Positions 1 to 11,000 of a stretch of 64,000 nt of DNA are shown here, one piece after another. The notes below the pieces were generated by a model. The model was not told the origin of the DNA, ran no database searches, and saw only the letters and a program-made list of their open reading frames with translations. The stretch comes from Neurospora crassa OR74A (lineage: Eukaryota; Ascomycota; Sordariomycetes; Sordariales; Sordariaceae). The DNA lies in contig NC_026501.1 in assembly GCF_000182925.2 (NCBI RefSeq), positions 4,629,917 through 4,693,916 on the forward strand. Reading direction: 5' to 3'. The stretch's first letter is position 1. Each line of letters starts with the position of its first letter. The position numbers were made by a program, and so were the translations under genes.

Positions 1-944
1 TAATGAGGCATCCGCCTCAGGTGCCCCTACCGGATCCCATCGAGAATCCGCAGTGGTACGGTGAGATTTGGGTAAAATACCCCGCAAGCCAAACACGGTT
101 TCCTACACATTTGGGATTCTTATTCAAGGCGAAAGCTGAACTTTGGACTATCATGAACGACTTCTCCCTCCTTTCCTTTCGGGATCATGGTCTCCCTTTG
201 AATTTGTCAATCCCTCAAGTCCTCGGATTCTACAACAGGCTGGTTGACTGGCTGCACAAACTACCTGAACCTCTTTCCCCGCGAAAAATTGTGACGCCTC
301 ACCAAATCAAGCTGCACATGCACTTCTACTTCATCCTCATCAACATACTAAGACCCATAGTTACGTCTGAATGGAGGAACGGTACGCTGTCGGGTAAGAC
401 GATCCCGCCCTATACGCCACACGACGCTTACATAAATGCTACCGTTCGATTCGAAACACTTATTCGCATTTATTACCTTCGCCACGGGTTCGAAGCCTTG
501 GACAGCTTCTTGATGCAGTTCCTGGGCGCCCTCGCCTACATGACGATTGATGCGATCGCCCAAAACCCAGCGGCGCCCCATGTTGAGACGCTCCGGTCAA
601 CGGTCCTTCTCGCAACAAAGGGGATGTGGGAGCAAGCCCAGAGTGTCTACGTTGCCCGAGCGGTATTACGTGTACTGACGAGTGCGATGAGACCTGAAGA
701 CGTGCAACTGCTCAAAAAGTTCGCTAACGTCGAGGCCGACACGGATATACACTCTGCTCCTCTGGAGCAACCTATTCAATCGGATTGGCCTACATTTGTC
801 GTTCGACTTGATCAGAATCCCGACACAGTGAGACTGGGCAAGACACTTAGCAGCAAGTTGGAGCGGCTGTCCCTAGATCTCACCACTTCGTCTCCTCCAG
901 TGGAGTCCACACCACGGCCACGAAATTGGTCGGTCATTTTGTGA
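1..944 (+). CDS. Fungal-specific transcription factor, C-terminal part (5' end outside the window)
   Basis: An open frame runs from the window edge to a TGA at 942-944, at least 313 residues. The ATG at position 3 may be internal, because the gene probably starts upstream. The text resembles the C-terminal half of the middle homology region of Zn2Cys6 transcription factors: a helix-rich stretch with WLHKLPEPLSP followed by HQIKLHMHFYFILINILRPI, equivalent to the 'LHLxYHxxxIxLxRPF' block of that family, then a variable tail ending PRNWSVIL. The Zn2Cys6 DNA-binding cluster would be at the unseen N terminus. The family acts in the nucleus as pathway-specific activators or repressors; the target genes cannot be inferred. 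A short A-rich run follows the stop. It could instead be a diverged regulator lacking the zinc cluster. Confidence 0.6.
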   Translation, partial: MRHPPQVPLPDPIENPQWYGEIWVKYPASQTRFPTHLGFLFKAKAELWTIMNDFSLLSFRDHGLPLNLSIPQVLGFYNRLVDWLHKLPEPLSPRKIVTPHQIKLHMHFYFILINILRPIVTSEWRNGTLSGKTIPPYTPHDAYINATVRFETLIRIYYLRHGFEALDSFLMQFLGALAYMTIDAIAQNPAAPHVETLRSTVLLATKGMWEQAQSVYVARAVLRVLTSAMRPEDVQLLKKFANVEADTDIHSAPLEQPIQSDWPTFVVRLDQNPDTVRLGKTLSSKLERLSLDLTTSSPPVESTPRPRNWSVIL

Positions 945-2414
945 AGAAAAAAAAAATCATTATTGAAGATAGACAACAGTACACGAAGTTGCCTACCACG
1001 CAAACCAGAAATATCAAAGAAAATATTCCAAACATTGCGAAGCCCGCCCCATTTGGCCAACTGATCTGATCGCTCAGTGTCTGAGGGAACCGGGGTAGCT
1101 CAAGGTAGCTGAAGCCTACCTTGGAGAAGCTTCAAACCCCTCTCTGTGATACGAACCAAGCCCCAGTCGGGCATTTCTTGGCCTAAGGCTGGCAAATAGG
1201 GAAGTGCTTCTTGAACGATAGGAAGGGGCTGTGACCTCGCATGTCTCAACGGGTGTAGTATCATAACTGTTCAACAACATGCTCCATGGGGATAACACCC
1301 CGCCAAGATTTTCAGCAAGGCCGTGGCTCTGTAACATTCGAAGCAGGACTCCACGTCAGTATGGTACTGATCCCAAAGCAACAAGTTGTGTTTCTGGGGT
1401 ATCTGTGGTGATACCTATGGATCAATTGTGAGGCCCGCAGTCTGACCTTGGCGTGTATCATATCACTTGAACATCAGGCTTCGGCGACACAAACCATCCG
1501 GCGTCCACTGTGAGTACCTCTTCTGGCGTCTTGAGTGTTCATTAGACCTACGAAAGATCACATATAGTTTATGAAATACGGAACGCAGTGGTGGGACACC
1601 ATCTCCCGGGTTGGCATCACCTCACAACCGTCTATACTTGAGCTATCAAACAGTGCAACCGTCGTTCCGCTCATAGAAAGTGATACTATGCACGACTACC
1701 TCATGAAGTTCCATATGGTTCGCCGTCTCGGCATGTTCCAAGCTTACCGTACACGGCTTACATTCGTTGTCATATCCTCCTAGGCAGACACGCCCACTGA
1801 GCAGATACGTGTAGGCAGAAGTGTAGATCGGATATTAAGCACGAACGAAATCTCACTTAGCAAAAGCGGGAACCAATGGCATACAAGCTGATACTCGTTG
1901 TCTGTTTATTTGGTACTCCTGGTATGCTGGACGAAATCCATTTCAAATTGTCCCAAAACCCACATGGATCAAACGAATAACTAGGTATAGATTGGAAAGT
2001 TTTCAATGAGATTCAGTATATATAATGAATCTCGGAGATAGTATTGTTAAGGTAAGATCATGCCTTGATCATGGAACGAAACGAATAAATTGACCATGAA
2101 AACGCTTTTAGAGGTTGATTCAAGGCTTTGAGCTAACAAACAAACTAGTATTGGGCTACACATTTGGACGGTAGGATTGTCGACTCACATCTGCAGTCAG
2201 ACAAGTCCGCATGTAGGCTGTGTCGCCAAGTGGCACAGTAGGACTTCACAACCTTGCCTCGGCGTCGATGTTGCTCCTACTTAAGAGGGGTAACCACTTC
2301 ATTTTCTTATGTGTTTTCTTCTCCATCTCAATTCCTACTCAGTCAAGCTTTGTCTTCTTCCTGCCTTTTCAAAAAGAAAACATAAGCGGGATTGTTCGAA
2401 GAAGAATTGCTCCG
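945..2414. other. Intergenic region, no gene seen
   Basis: About 1.5 kb between the transcription factor stop and the AAA ATPase start. Only short ORFs without family resemblance occur. The last 200 bases are pyrimidine-rich and probably hold the promoter and 5' UTR of the AAA gene. No tRNA, repeat array or mobile element is recognisable. Confidence 0.5.
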
Positions 2415-3817
2415 ATGGATGTATGTCTCATCTCGATCACGAACTCACATAGTTATATAACATGATGCTAACACCACACAGGTCGACGAAACAGGGTCGG
2501 TTGACAGCTTCGAGGCCGTTGGCTTCAAGGCTGTCAAGCATCAGCGGATTCCGGATGATGAAATGCCGGACATCCTCTACAGCATCCAGTACTGCACCAG
2601 TAACGGACGGCTTATGGAAAGTGAGTATTGCCAAAACCATAACGTAGAGGTACCTTCAGGACCGAAATCAAGAACAAAAGTTAACAGAAAATAGCACGGG
2701 AGAGCGCAAAGCCCCTGGATCCCAAGGCCTCCAACACCGGCCTCGAGGAGACTTCCAAGCCCACCCCAGTTCTCGAAATCAGAACCACCGTCTACGCCAG
2801 ATATAACGGCAGTGACTACTACGACGAGCCGCACTATCCTCCGCCTGATCGGTATTGGTCCGGCTCCGACAGCGACTGCAGCGACAACCTACCCCGTACC
2901 CGGCGCAACCGGGAGCCTCATACCAAAGACCGTACCGAGATGGTTATTCACTCAGACCACCTCAAAGCCGCCCTCTCCGCCGTCGTCTCCTACTACCGCG
3001 AATTCTCCCCTGAGCACGGTATCATCCGAGCCCCCTACCAAGTCCTCGTCGACCACTGGAAGGAGCTGGAATTATATAAGCTCAATCAGCCCAGCTGTCA
3101 CGACGCCGAGTACGCAGACACCACAACCAAGCACATCGACGTGCTCCTTTCCTTCTTGAAGATGACCTTTTCCGAGCGCTTCGCGGCCGAACGACTCCGC
3201 CAGGAGGACCCGCGCGGTCCCATGGCCACCTTCGATAATTTCTGGACATTGCTTAAGCCGGGTGCCGTGATCTACCGCGACCGCGACGGCACCCTGGTGC
3301 CATACATCATCAGTCTCGTCCGTCTCGAGGGCCCTTATGATGCCCAAGGCAACGGTGAGGGCAACAATACTTACTATCTCGAGTTCTGGAATATTCAGTA
3401 CAGCCGTGGCCTGTTGCGCAGGCGCATGAAGTCGTGCACCATCTCGTCATGGCGAGGCGAGCGACTGATTAACTCCCTGTCTGTCATACCCGAGCGCTTT
3501 GTCGCTCATGCTGCAAAAGTCGCCGCCGAGAATGTCAAGCTTGGTAGGCTGTACTGGGAGCTGGCTAAGCAGCCTTCGTACATGGATTATGATGGGCAGG
3601 TGACCAACGGCGACAACACCGCGAGCGGAAGGGGGTATCAGACCACGGGCCGGGTCATCGTCGACTGCGAAGGCTGGGAGCGGTTCGGCGACGGAGATCG
3701 ACCGCGGCGTAACCGGGGAAATCTGAACTTGGATATCCTTCCGCAGGTACAGGCCAAGTGCGCTTGCCCAGCTTGCTGTAGCAACAAATCTTCACCTCCC
3801 AACGACGAGGGTTGCGG

Positions 3818-3869
<52 letters not shown>

Positions 3870-5386
3870 CGAAGCGAGCCAAGCCCCTTTGTCGGCTTCG
3901 ACAAACTCAACCCTAAAACCGACTCCCTCCCCGACAATGCCTCTCTATATCTCCACGTCCTGTCCCCTACCATGCCAGCCTTCATTCTCTCCGAGCGGCG
4001 CTGGGCCTACATCCACCTCTCTGGTCTCGGCCCCGTCCGTCCTGATCTCGATGCATTCAAGTACCTCGTCTTGGACCCGGCAATCAAGTTGACCGTCAAG
4101 TCTTTGATCGGAAAATTCGCCGCCGCCGCCGCTCCTTCTTCGTCAACAACAGAACCCCCCCTTCCGGCGGCGGGTAGGGAAGATATTCTCACCCCACAGA
4201 CAGTCTCCTCCTCCTCAGCCCTAGCCCCGTGGCCCACCGATTTCGTCCGCAACAAAGGTCTCGGCCGCATCTTCCTTTTGCACGGCTCCCCCGGCGTAGG
4301 CAAGACTTGCACAGCGGAATGCATCTCCGAACTAGCTCGGCGCCCCCTCTTGGCCCTCACCAGCGGCGATCTGTCCACGTCCATGTCCTCCTCCTCCGTC
4401 GAGCGCCGCCTCTCGTACTTTCTCGAACTAGGCGAGCGGTTCGGCGCTTTGGTCCTTTTGGACGAGGCAGACGTGTACTTGGAACGTCGGCGGACCCGGG
4501 ACTTGAAGCGCAACGGGCTGGTGTCCGTCTTTCTGCGAGCGCTCGAGTATTTCCGCGGGGTCCTCTTCCTGACGACGAACAGAGTCGCGGCCTTTGATGA
4601 CGCGTTTACCTCCAGAATTCACGTGGCGCTGTATTATCCTGAGCTGGGTGAGGAAGAGAGGAGGAAGATTTGGGGGTATCAGTTTGAGAGGTTGGAACGT
4701 GAATCTTTCTCCTCTTCCTCCTCCTCGTCGTCCTCGTCGTCCTCTGCTTCTGCTTCTGCCTCAGATGGGTCAGACGGTAATAACCAGCAAGTTGGAGGAG
4801 GGAAGAGATTGTTTTATATTCCCCAATCAACCAAGGAATATGCCTTCCACCACCCCTCCGTCCTCGCGCTCAAATGGAACGGGCGCGAAATTCGCAACGC
4901 GCTACAAACAGCCTTGGCGCTGGCGGAGACTGAGGCGGCTGAGTCGCATCCGGAAGGGTTGTCATCAACAACAACAGCAACGATCACGCTGATGGACAAA
5001 CATTTGAAGGCCGTGGTGGGCATGAGTAGTGGATTTAAGACGTTTATGAAGGGGGTAAAGAGGAACAGGAGGAAGGAAAAGAAGGCGGCGTTGCTGAGAG
5101 CGGGCGTCGATGTGGATGGCGATGATGATGATGACGAAAATGGTATGGAGTATGCGGATGAAGAAGATGGAGAACAGGGAGAGGAGGAGAGTGATGAAGA
5201 TACTGAACATCCTGGTAAGACGCCAACGCTTGATTTGCATGCACCATGTTGATGGTCGGCTTGAGATTGAGTAAATGGAATTCATTGTGTTTTGCTGACT
5301 TTTTGTTTATTCATTTCTCTATAGGAAGCGGGTATTCATCCCAGGGCTCTGAATCCGAATTTGCTAGAAAGAATGAAGGCTGGTGA
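2415..5386 (+). CDS. AAA+ ATPase of the large fungal-specific family, with polyQ tract
   Basis: Predicted from four exons: 2415-2420, 2482-2620, 2695-5214 and 5325-5386, giving 908 residues. The first coding exon is only ATG GAT followed by a gtatgt donor. Residues 1-130 are acidic and disordered. A conserved N-terminal region (about 131-400, the DUF7025-like part of this family) has the sections YKLNQPSC and YYLEFWNIQYS. A run of 17 CAA-encoded glutamines lies near residue 424. The ATPase core has a Walker A GSPGVGKT near residue 579, a Walker B LVLLDEADVYLERR near 634 and a sensor-like LFLTTNR. A poly-Ser insertion (about 721-745) interrupts the lid region, and the C terminus is strongly acidic. 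The last intron has a GCTGAC branch and TAG acceptor; without splicing the frame would stop at 5252 after 13 other residues. Family members resemble Bcs1/proteasome-type AAA modules, but the function is unknown. Confidence 0.8.
3819..3869 (+). repeat. (CAA)17 microsatellite, coding polyQ
   Basis: Uninterrupted CAA trinucleotides inside the AAA ATPase gene, translated as a 17-residue polyglutamine run between the N-terminal conserved region and the ATPase core. The reverse strand reads GTT, giving valine/cysteine-run shadow ORFs that are not genes. Length is likely polymorphic between isolates. Confidence 0.95.
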
Positions 5387-5833
5387 TAATATTAAAGAGG
5401 CCGACAGGAAGTGGTGAGGAAACGAGCTTGACAGCTAAGAGTGGTTGGAAGTTGGTCTTTTTTCAGGCTCAGATAGTCTACTACTTCGGGTAAGATGTTC
5501 AAGGGATACTACCTCGAGTAATGAGTTTGTCCAATTGTTCGACTCGTTGGTATCATGGTTCCCATTATGTTCTACCTACCTCATTCAAGTCATTGCGCCT
5601 ATTCCAAATAAAAATGCTTCGCTCTTCTTACAATCCATCTATACCTTACGTACTTCCTCATCCAAGCGAATTTTCGCCGATGAGTATACAGTCCAATATC
5701 TCGTACGCCTCGAAATCATAATCGTGCAACCAGCTCTGTGTTCATACACATTCGTAATATCCATATCAATGCACCTTTCTCAATCCCAGGAAAGAATGCC
5801 AACACCGAGACCCTAACAATATACTCAAGAGCT
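5387..5833. other. Convergent intergenic region
   Basis: About 450 bases between the convergent ends of the AAA ATPase gene (plus strand) and atg6 (minus strand). It must hold both 3' UTRs and poly(A) signals. Short ORFs here have no resemblance to known proteins. Confidence 0.5.
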
Positions 5834-7502
5834 TTACAACCCCAAGGCATTCGCCCTCGCCGTCGATGACGCACTCACATTGCTTGCATGCGCGAGCAAG
5901 AACTTGCAGCAAGTCAACGTCAACTTGCAAGCCTTAGCCCAGCTATCGTCCTGCTGAACGCCCAATTTGATGGAGACGTCCGATATCTTGTCACCCTGGA
6001 TCTGATAAGGGAGGCTAAGTGGATTACCTTCCCTCCGCGTCTGTTCCTGCACGTGAACGCCCAGCTGGCGCACCAACTCGAGGAAAGCCACCATGGCCGT
6101 GTCGAACTTGCGATGAATAAAAGTAAAGCCGAGTGGAAAATCACCGCTGGAGTAAAGCTCGAGGACGGTCCGCTTGGCGGGCGGCGGCGGGGCGTTGGCA
6201 TCCACGGGTCGGCTAGGGTAGAAGGACGATGCCATGGACGTTGAGGCAGGTTCGATGCGGACGATGCGCGACGTTGAGCCCATGGGTTGCGGTTCATAGC
6301 CTTCGAAGCGGAAGTTGAGTTTCTCGGCCACGGTGACGAGTAGCAAGAGGGCGTGGCCCCATGCCGCGTTGATTTCGGGCCAGTCGACGGGGACGTTGTG
6401 CATGCGACCGAGACGGAGGCCGTTGATGGTGGCAAAGGTGCCGTCGTGGCTGATGCAGAATGTATCGTTAAAGACATTACTGCGCTGGAGCTTCTCCAGC
6501 TGCCGGGAGTCATGGTCGAACTTGCTGTTGATGCTGTCCCGCTCGTTCTGGAAATCGATCAGGGTGGTGTTGAAGCCATTTCGTGCTCGCCAGAACTCTT
6601 CTTCCTTGATGTCCACCTCGCGTATTTCCGCCTCTAGCTCAAGCTTCTCCCTCTCCAGGGCCGCCTGTTCCTGCTCGAGGGCCTTGAGTTCTTCCAGCAA
6701 CTCCTTTTCTGCCTGCTTCGCTTTGCGGGTGGCCTCCTCTTGTGCTCGAATCTCCTCGTCCGTTGGCTCGGAGGCTTTTAGCTCCTTGAGATAGTTGACA
6801 TATGCATCCTTCTCCCGGTTGGCAGATTCAAGCTTCTTTTGCATTTCCTCCACCAGCATGTCGGAGCACTCGATACATATTGGGTGGTCTATGTCGGATC
6901 GAGCACTAATGACCTCGAACAGCTTGAGAATGCGCTCCATTTGGTCCGACAGATGGGCATTAGCCATGTCGTCTTCTTCAGATGCTCCCACATTGTTGTT
7001 ATTGGTGTTGCTGTTGTTGCTGCTATATGCACCGGAGGATAAGTCTTGGGCTGATGAACGGTTGTTCTTCTGGAGAGACAACGCGTCGGAGGACGCAATC
7101 TGAGATTCAGTGAGCAATACAAATGACATGGCTGGGTTGTCTCGTAGTGCGCCGTCCCCTCCTCCTCCTCGGCCTGGTCCGGCATGTCTCTTAAACATGG
7201 GCTGATGCGATGACCGCAACGCCTTTTCATAGAGTGATCTCCTCTCGCGCTCATGGAGGGATCGGTGTGTCGTCGATGATTCGGAGATAGAGGACAGCGC
7301 TTTCTTGGGCGTTTGTTGAGAGTAAGTGGCTAGACTTTGTCAGATATGGAGGAGCCCAAAATAGCCATGACGCAGCAGGACCGCAGAATCGGTAGTGGAC
7401 AATGGCAGATTCCGTACCCACGAGCAGATCATATGCTGCTGGATTCAAGTCCTCTAAGGAGCTGTCCAGCTTGAGTGGGGTGCGACACTTTTGGCAGTTC
7501 AT
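5834..7502 (-). CDS. atg6: Autophagy protein Atg6/Vps30 (Beclin 1)
   Basis: Two exons on the minus strand, 7502-7418 and 7329-5834, with an 88-nt intron (donor gtacgg, acceptor TAG), give 526 residues. The start MNCQKCRTPL is the typical Beclin N terminus with a CxxC pair. Downstream lie a disordered Asn/Ser-rich stretch, a long coiled coil (about residues 185-320) and the C-terminal evolutionarily conserved/BARA domain, marked by FNDTFCISHDGTFATINGLR and the block containing WGHALLLLVTVAEKL. Beclin is a subunit of the class III phosphatidylinositol 3-kinase complexes I and II and acts in autophagosome initiation and endosomal sorting. It shares a 580-bp divergent promoter region with the Scm3 gene. 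Length and domain order are normal for a filamentous fungus. Confidence 0.93.
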
Positions 7503-8082
7503 GATGGACAACGGTCGGTGATTCATAGAAACATTCCTCTACGTGATAGTACGACGTCCAAGGTATGATATCGTGAATGTTGAGCGAGCTATGCTTCGAT
7601 GTGGTTTGGTGATGTTGGGGTGGAACGGAGGAAGTCCTATTCTAACCCGTTGACGCTGGAGGGGCAGGTACCTGGTAGGTACCTTGATAGCTAGGCTCTA
7701 TCAGTGGCCTATCAGCTGCTGACTAACAGTTTCTGTAGGGATCCTTGCAGCCTTATGACAGCGCGTCATTACGTATGGTCCAGTGACAGTCCAGTGACAG
7801 TCCACTGTTTAGAAGTTCAAGGGTGTGTGTGCAGGTCCAGCATCGCAAACGGAAGGATCGCTGTCGCATAGTCGCAACCTCCATCTGCGACCGAAGTAAT
7901 TTACGCGACAATACTTTGTGTGCGCGTCGGAACCTCCTCCTTGCCAACCACTGTTCCTCGTCCCAACACCCGATTCTCACGAAACTCTACTCCTACACCA
8001 GATGGATGTCCGCCCAGTATCGAAACATCGGTAGTAGAGCTCCGAACTGCCCAAGCGCAAATCACTTCGACAGCTCGACTCG
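7503..8082. promoter_or_regulatory. Divergent promoter region of atg6 and scm3
   Basis: 580 bases separate the two divergent start codons. The stretch holds an 11-bp tandem duplication (GTCCAGTGACA at 7778-7788 and 7789-7799) and a GGTACCT-type motif doubled at 7668-7684. No TATA box is obvious. A bidirectional promoter is inferred from arrangement only. Confidence 0.45.
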
Positions 8083-11000
8083 ATGGAACGACCGACCAAA
8101 CGATCGCGAACTGGCCCTGCGCCCTTCGACGATGAAGCGATTGTTGGCGATGAGCTCAACCACCAGCCCGAGGAGGTCAACCAACTACGAGACCCAGGCT
8201 ACCAACTCGAACAGGCCCGATCATTCGCTGCCTTCAAGTTAAAGTCAGCTTTTGAAAACATTTTCGAAAAGTATGGGAAAGACTTTGACGGCATTGGCGA
8301 TGAAATCGATCTGAGGACTGGCGCAATTGTTGTCGACAACGGCCACATCAAGTCTCTGAAAACGGCGACAATTGGTGTCGAGAGCGAGGATGACGACGAA
8401 TCTGAATCCGAGTCGGGAAACGAGGAGGAGGCGACATCACACGGACAAAAAAGCAAACAGAATGCGACTGCATTGCAAACCGTTCCGCGACCTCTGCCTT
8501 CCATGGCGCCGCCATCACCTTTCGGCGCGTCCGGTCCGGGTTACAACTCCTTTCCAGGAGGACCTCCGCTACTGTCGAACACGATGTACCCCGTACAAAC
8601 GCAATTCCAATCGCTCCCAATGCCGTTCGGTGCGTTCAGTTCTGCGAACGCTTCGATCGATCCTGCTTGGAGAGCACCTGACCTACCTCCGCCGGTTCCC
8701 TGGGGAGGGTTCTGGACTCCTGGCACCCAGTCCAGGTTCAAGACAGTCGCCAAGGTGCAACAACTTGCTGCCAGGACTAATCATGATCAGGAGGGTGAGG
8801 ATGAGGATGACATTCTTCTAGATATTTCTACCACTGGAGCCACCATGGCGACCGAGAACACCCCGGTCATCAACAAGAAGCTGGCACCCTTTCGTCCTCC
8901 ATCTAACGTCTCTTCCCCGGCCAATCACCAGCTCAAGACATTCGCAGCTACCTCGACACCAAAGTCCGTTGACAGTTTTGATGTTGCGAAGGCAGATGGA
9001 GAGAAAAAGAAAATCACCAAGAGGAAGACACCAGCAAAAAAGACGCCAGCGAAAACGAAGGCTATTGAAGAACGTATCGCTAGTCTGGTGGACGAATTTG
9101 GCATACAGATCGCTGGATCTCCTGTAGTTGACAGTCCCTCGGCTGACACTCAACCCGTTACTGATACACAGCCTGCCGTCAAGCAGACGCCAGTTGCTGA
9201 GAAGCCAGTAATCGAAGGTCGAGCATCTGCTGTGAAGAATACGGAAGCGGTGAAAAGAAGAAGGACGCCAAATAAAAAGACACCGACAAGTAAAAAAGCC
9301 TCTTTGGAGGAAAGCGCTGATCTATTGAGAGCGAGCCTTGAAAATTCTGCTCCTGTTCCCGCGGCGAAAGAGTTTTTTGCAGAGCTTGAATGTGAGACTC
9401 GTCCTGTCGTCGAGCACGAACCTAGTATTGAAAAGGGGTCTGGCCAGTTTTCTGATGAAAAATCCAGGGTCGAGGCCCCTGTTGTCGAGGACCCTGCTGT
9501 TGGCACGGGTCAAAAGACATCGAAAAGGCAGACGCCATCGAGGGTTTCAACAAGGGAACAACATTTTGGGGGGCCAAGCAGTAATCATTCAGCAAGTGAT
9601 AGCAACCGGCCCGCGCTGGCTTCTACAGTTGAGCATCCTTTAGTCGAGACTGAACTTGTCGTTGAGATTCAATCCTCCTCGACAGTTCAAAATGGTCCCG
9701 GACAGCCCTATGTTCAAGAGACTATCGCAGGAGAACCAGCTGTGGAGAAGTCTTCTATCGACGAAGTTGCCGTTGCCGAAATCGAGCCTCCTTCCGCTAA
9801 AGGCGATGGAGACCAGTCTGCAAGCATCCCAACAACAATCACCAAGTCAGTAAATCACGATCTTCCAGAGGTACCGAGTTCTGCGGATTCAAGGACGGCG
9901 AGAAGGAAGAGGCGACTCTCGATGCGAGGCCAGTCTTCTCCAGCTGGGGCCAAGCGGTCCTCAAGGAAACAAGTTGCCTCGAGATATGAGCAGTCTCTCT
10001 TTAATGGAGCAACAAACGCGAATACCACCTTGAAATACTACAGCCCCAGCTGCGGCGCACTTGTCACAAAGCCAAGCAACCAGCAACTTTGGGTCGAGAT
10101 ACCGGTGGATGGTACCTTGGACACTAAGGCCTTTCAAGTTGTTGTCGAAGACGACAATCTGATACCAGAAGTCCCAGCAATGGAAATAGGACCAGGAACT
10201 ACAAACACATTGGCAGTAGACGAGATGGCGAGGAATGGCGTTGCCAGACCTCAAGTTCATGGCGACCATGAACCTCAAGCAGAGGCTGTCGAAAAACGAA
10301 GCCCCCCATCGAACGATCTGTCACATGAGGTCTTTACTAGGAACGTTGTTGACTCGGCATATGCCTTCTCTGACGAAGATGAACCAGCCATACCAAAAGC
10401 TAGAATTCGACGAACTGAACCCATTCAACCCAACCCCAAGCCCAAAACCACAGAGAAATCTAATGCGAAAGAATTCGGGATACCCACACCAGCGTCGTCC
10501 TTTGACCGCAACAGTCAGTCCACTGAGTTTCAAGCTACTCCGGAAGCGGAAATACCGATGGAGGAACTTCCAATCATTTCAGCAACTGTGACCACACAGA
10601 CTGCTCGCCAAACGCCATCAGCAGGCTCCGCACTTCTCGACAAGACCAACACCAACAGCGAAGGACCTTCACTGCCCCAGCCTGTTCAAGTTATCAAGGC
10701 TAGGCGGGGAAGGAAACCCAAAACTCCGATAGATTTGAGCGTAACCGCCTCAGCGGTGGCAACGAGTACACCTGCCGTGACAGAACAGCCATCCGAGCCG
10801 GTTCCTATTATTACCGCTTTAGCGTCTACTCGGCCTAGGAGACAGAGTTTAAGGTTATCAAGGGGAAGGCGGGATTCGGATATCACAATTGCAGAGTCGA
10901 ATACGCCGCAACATGCAACGGCTACAATATCCCAGTACGAAGATGAGTCTCTTGTCATTCAAGAGAGTCCACAAGGCACACCCGAACCCGAGTCTGTAGA

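Noticed and set aside
7640-7650. CTAACCC word, possible telomere-repeat or telomerase RNA template
   Set aside because: A single short copy without neighbouring repeats; similar words occur by chance and within introns.
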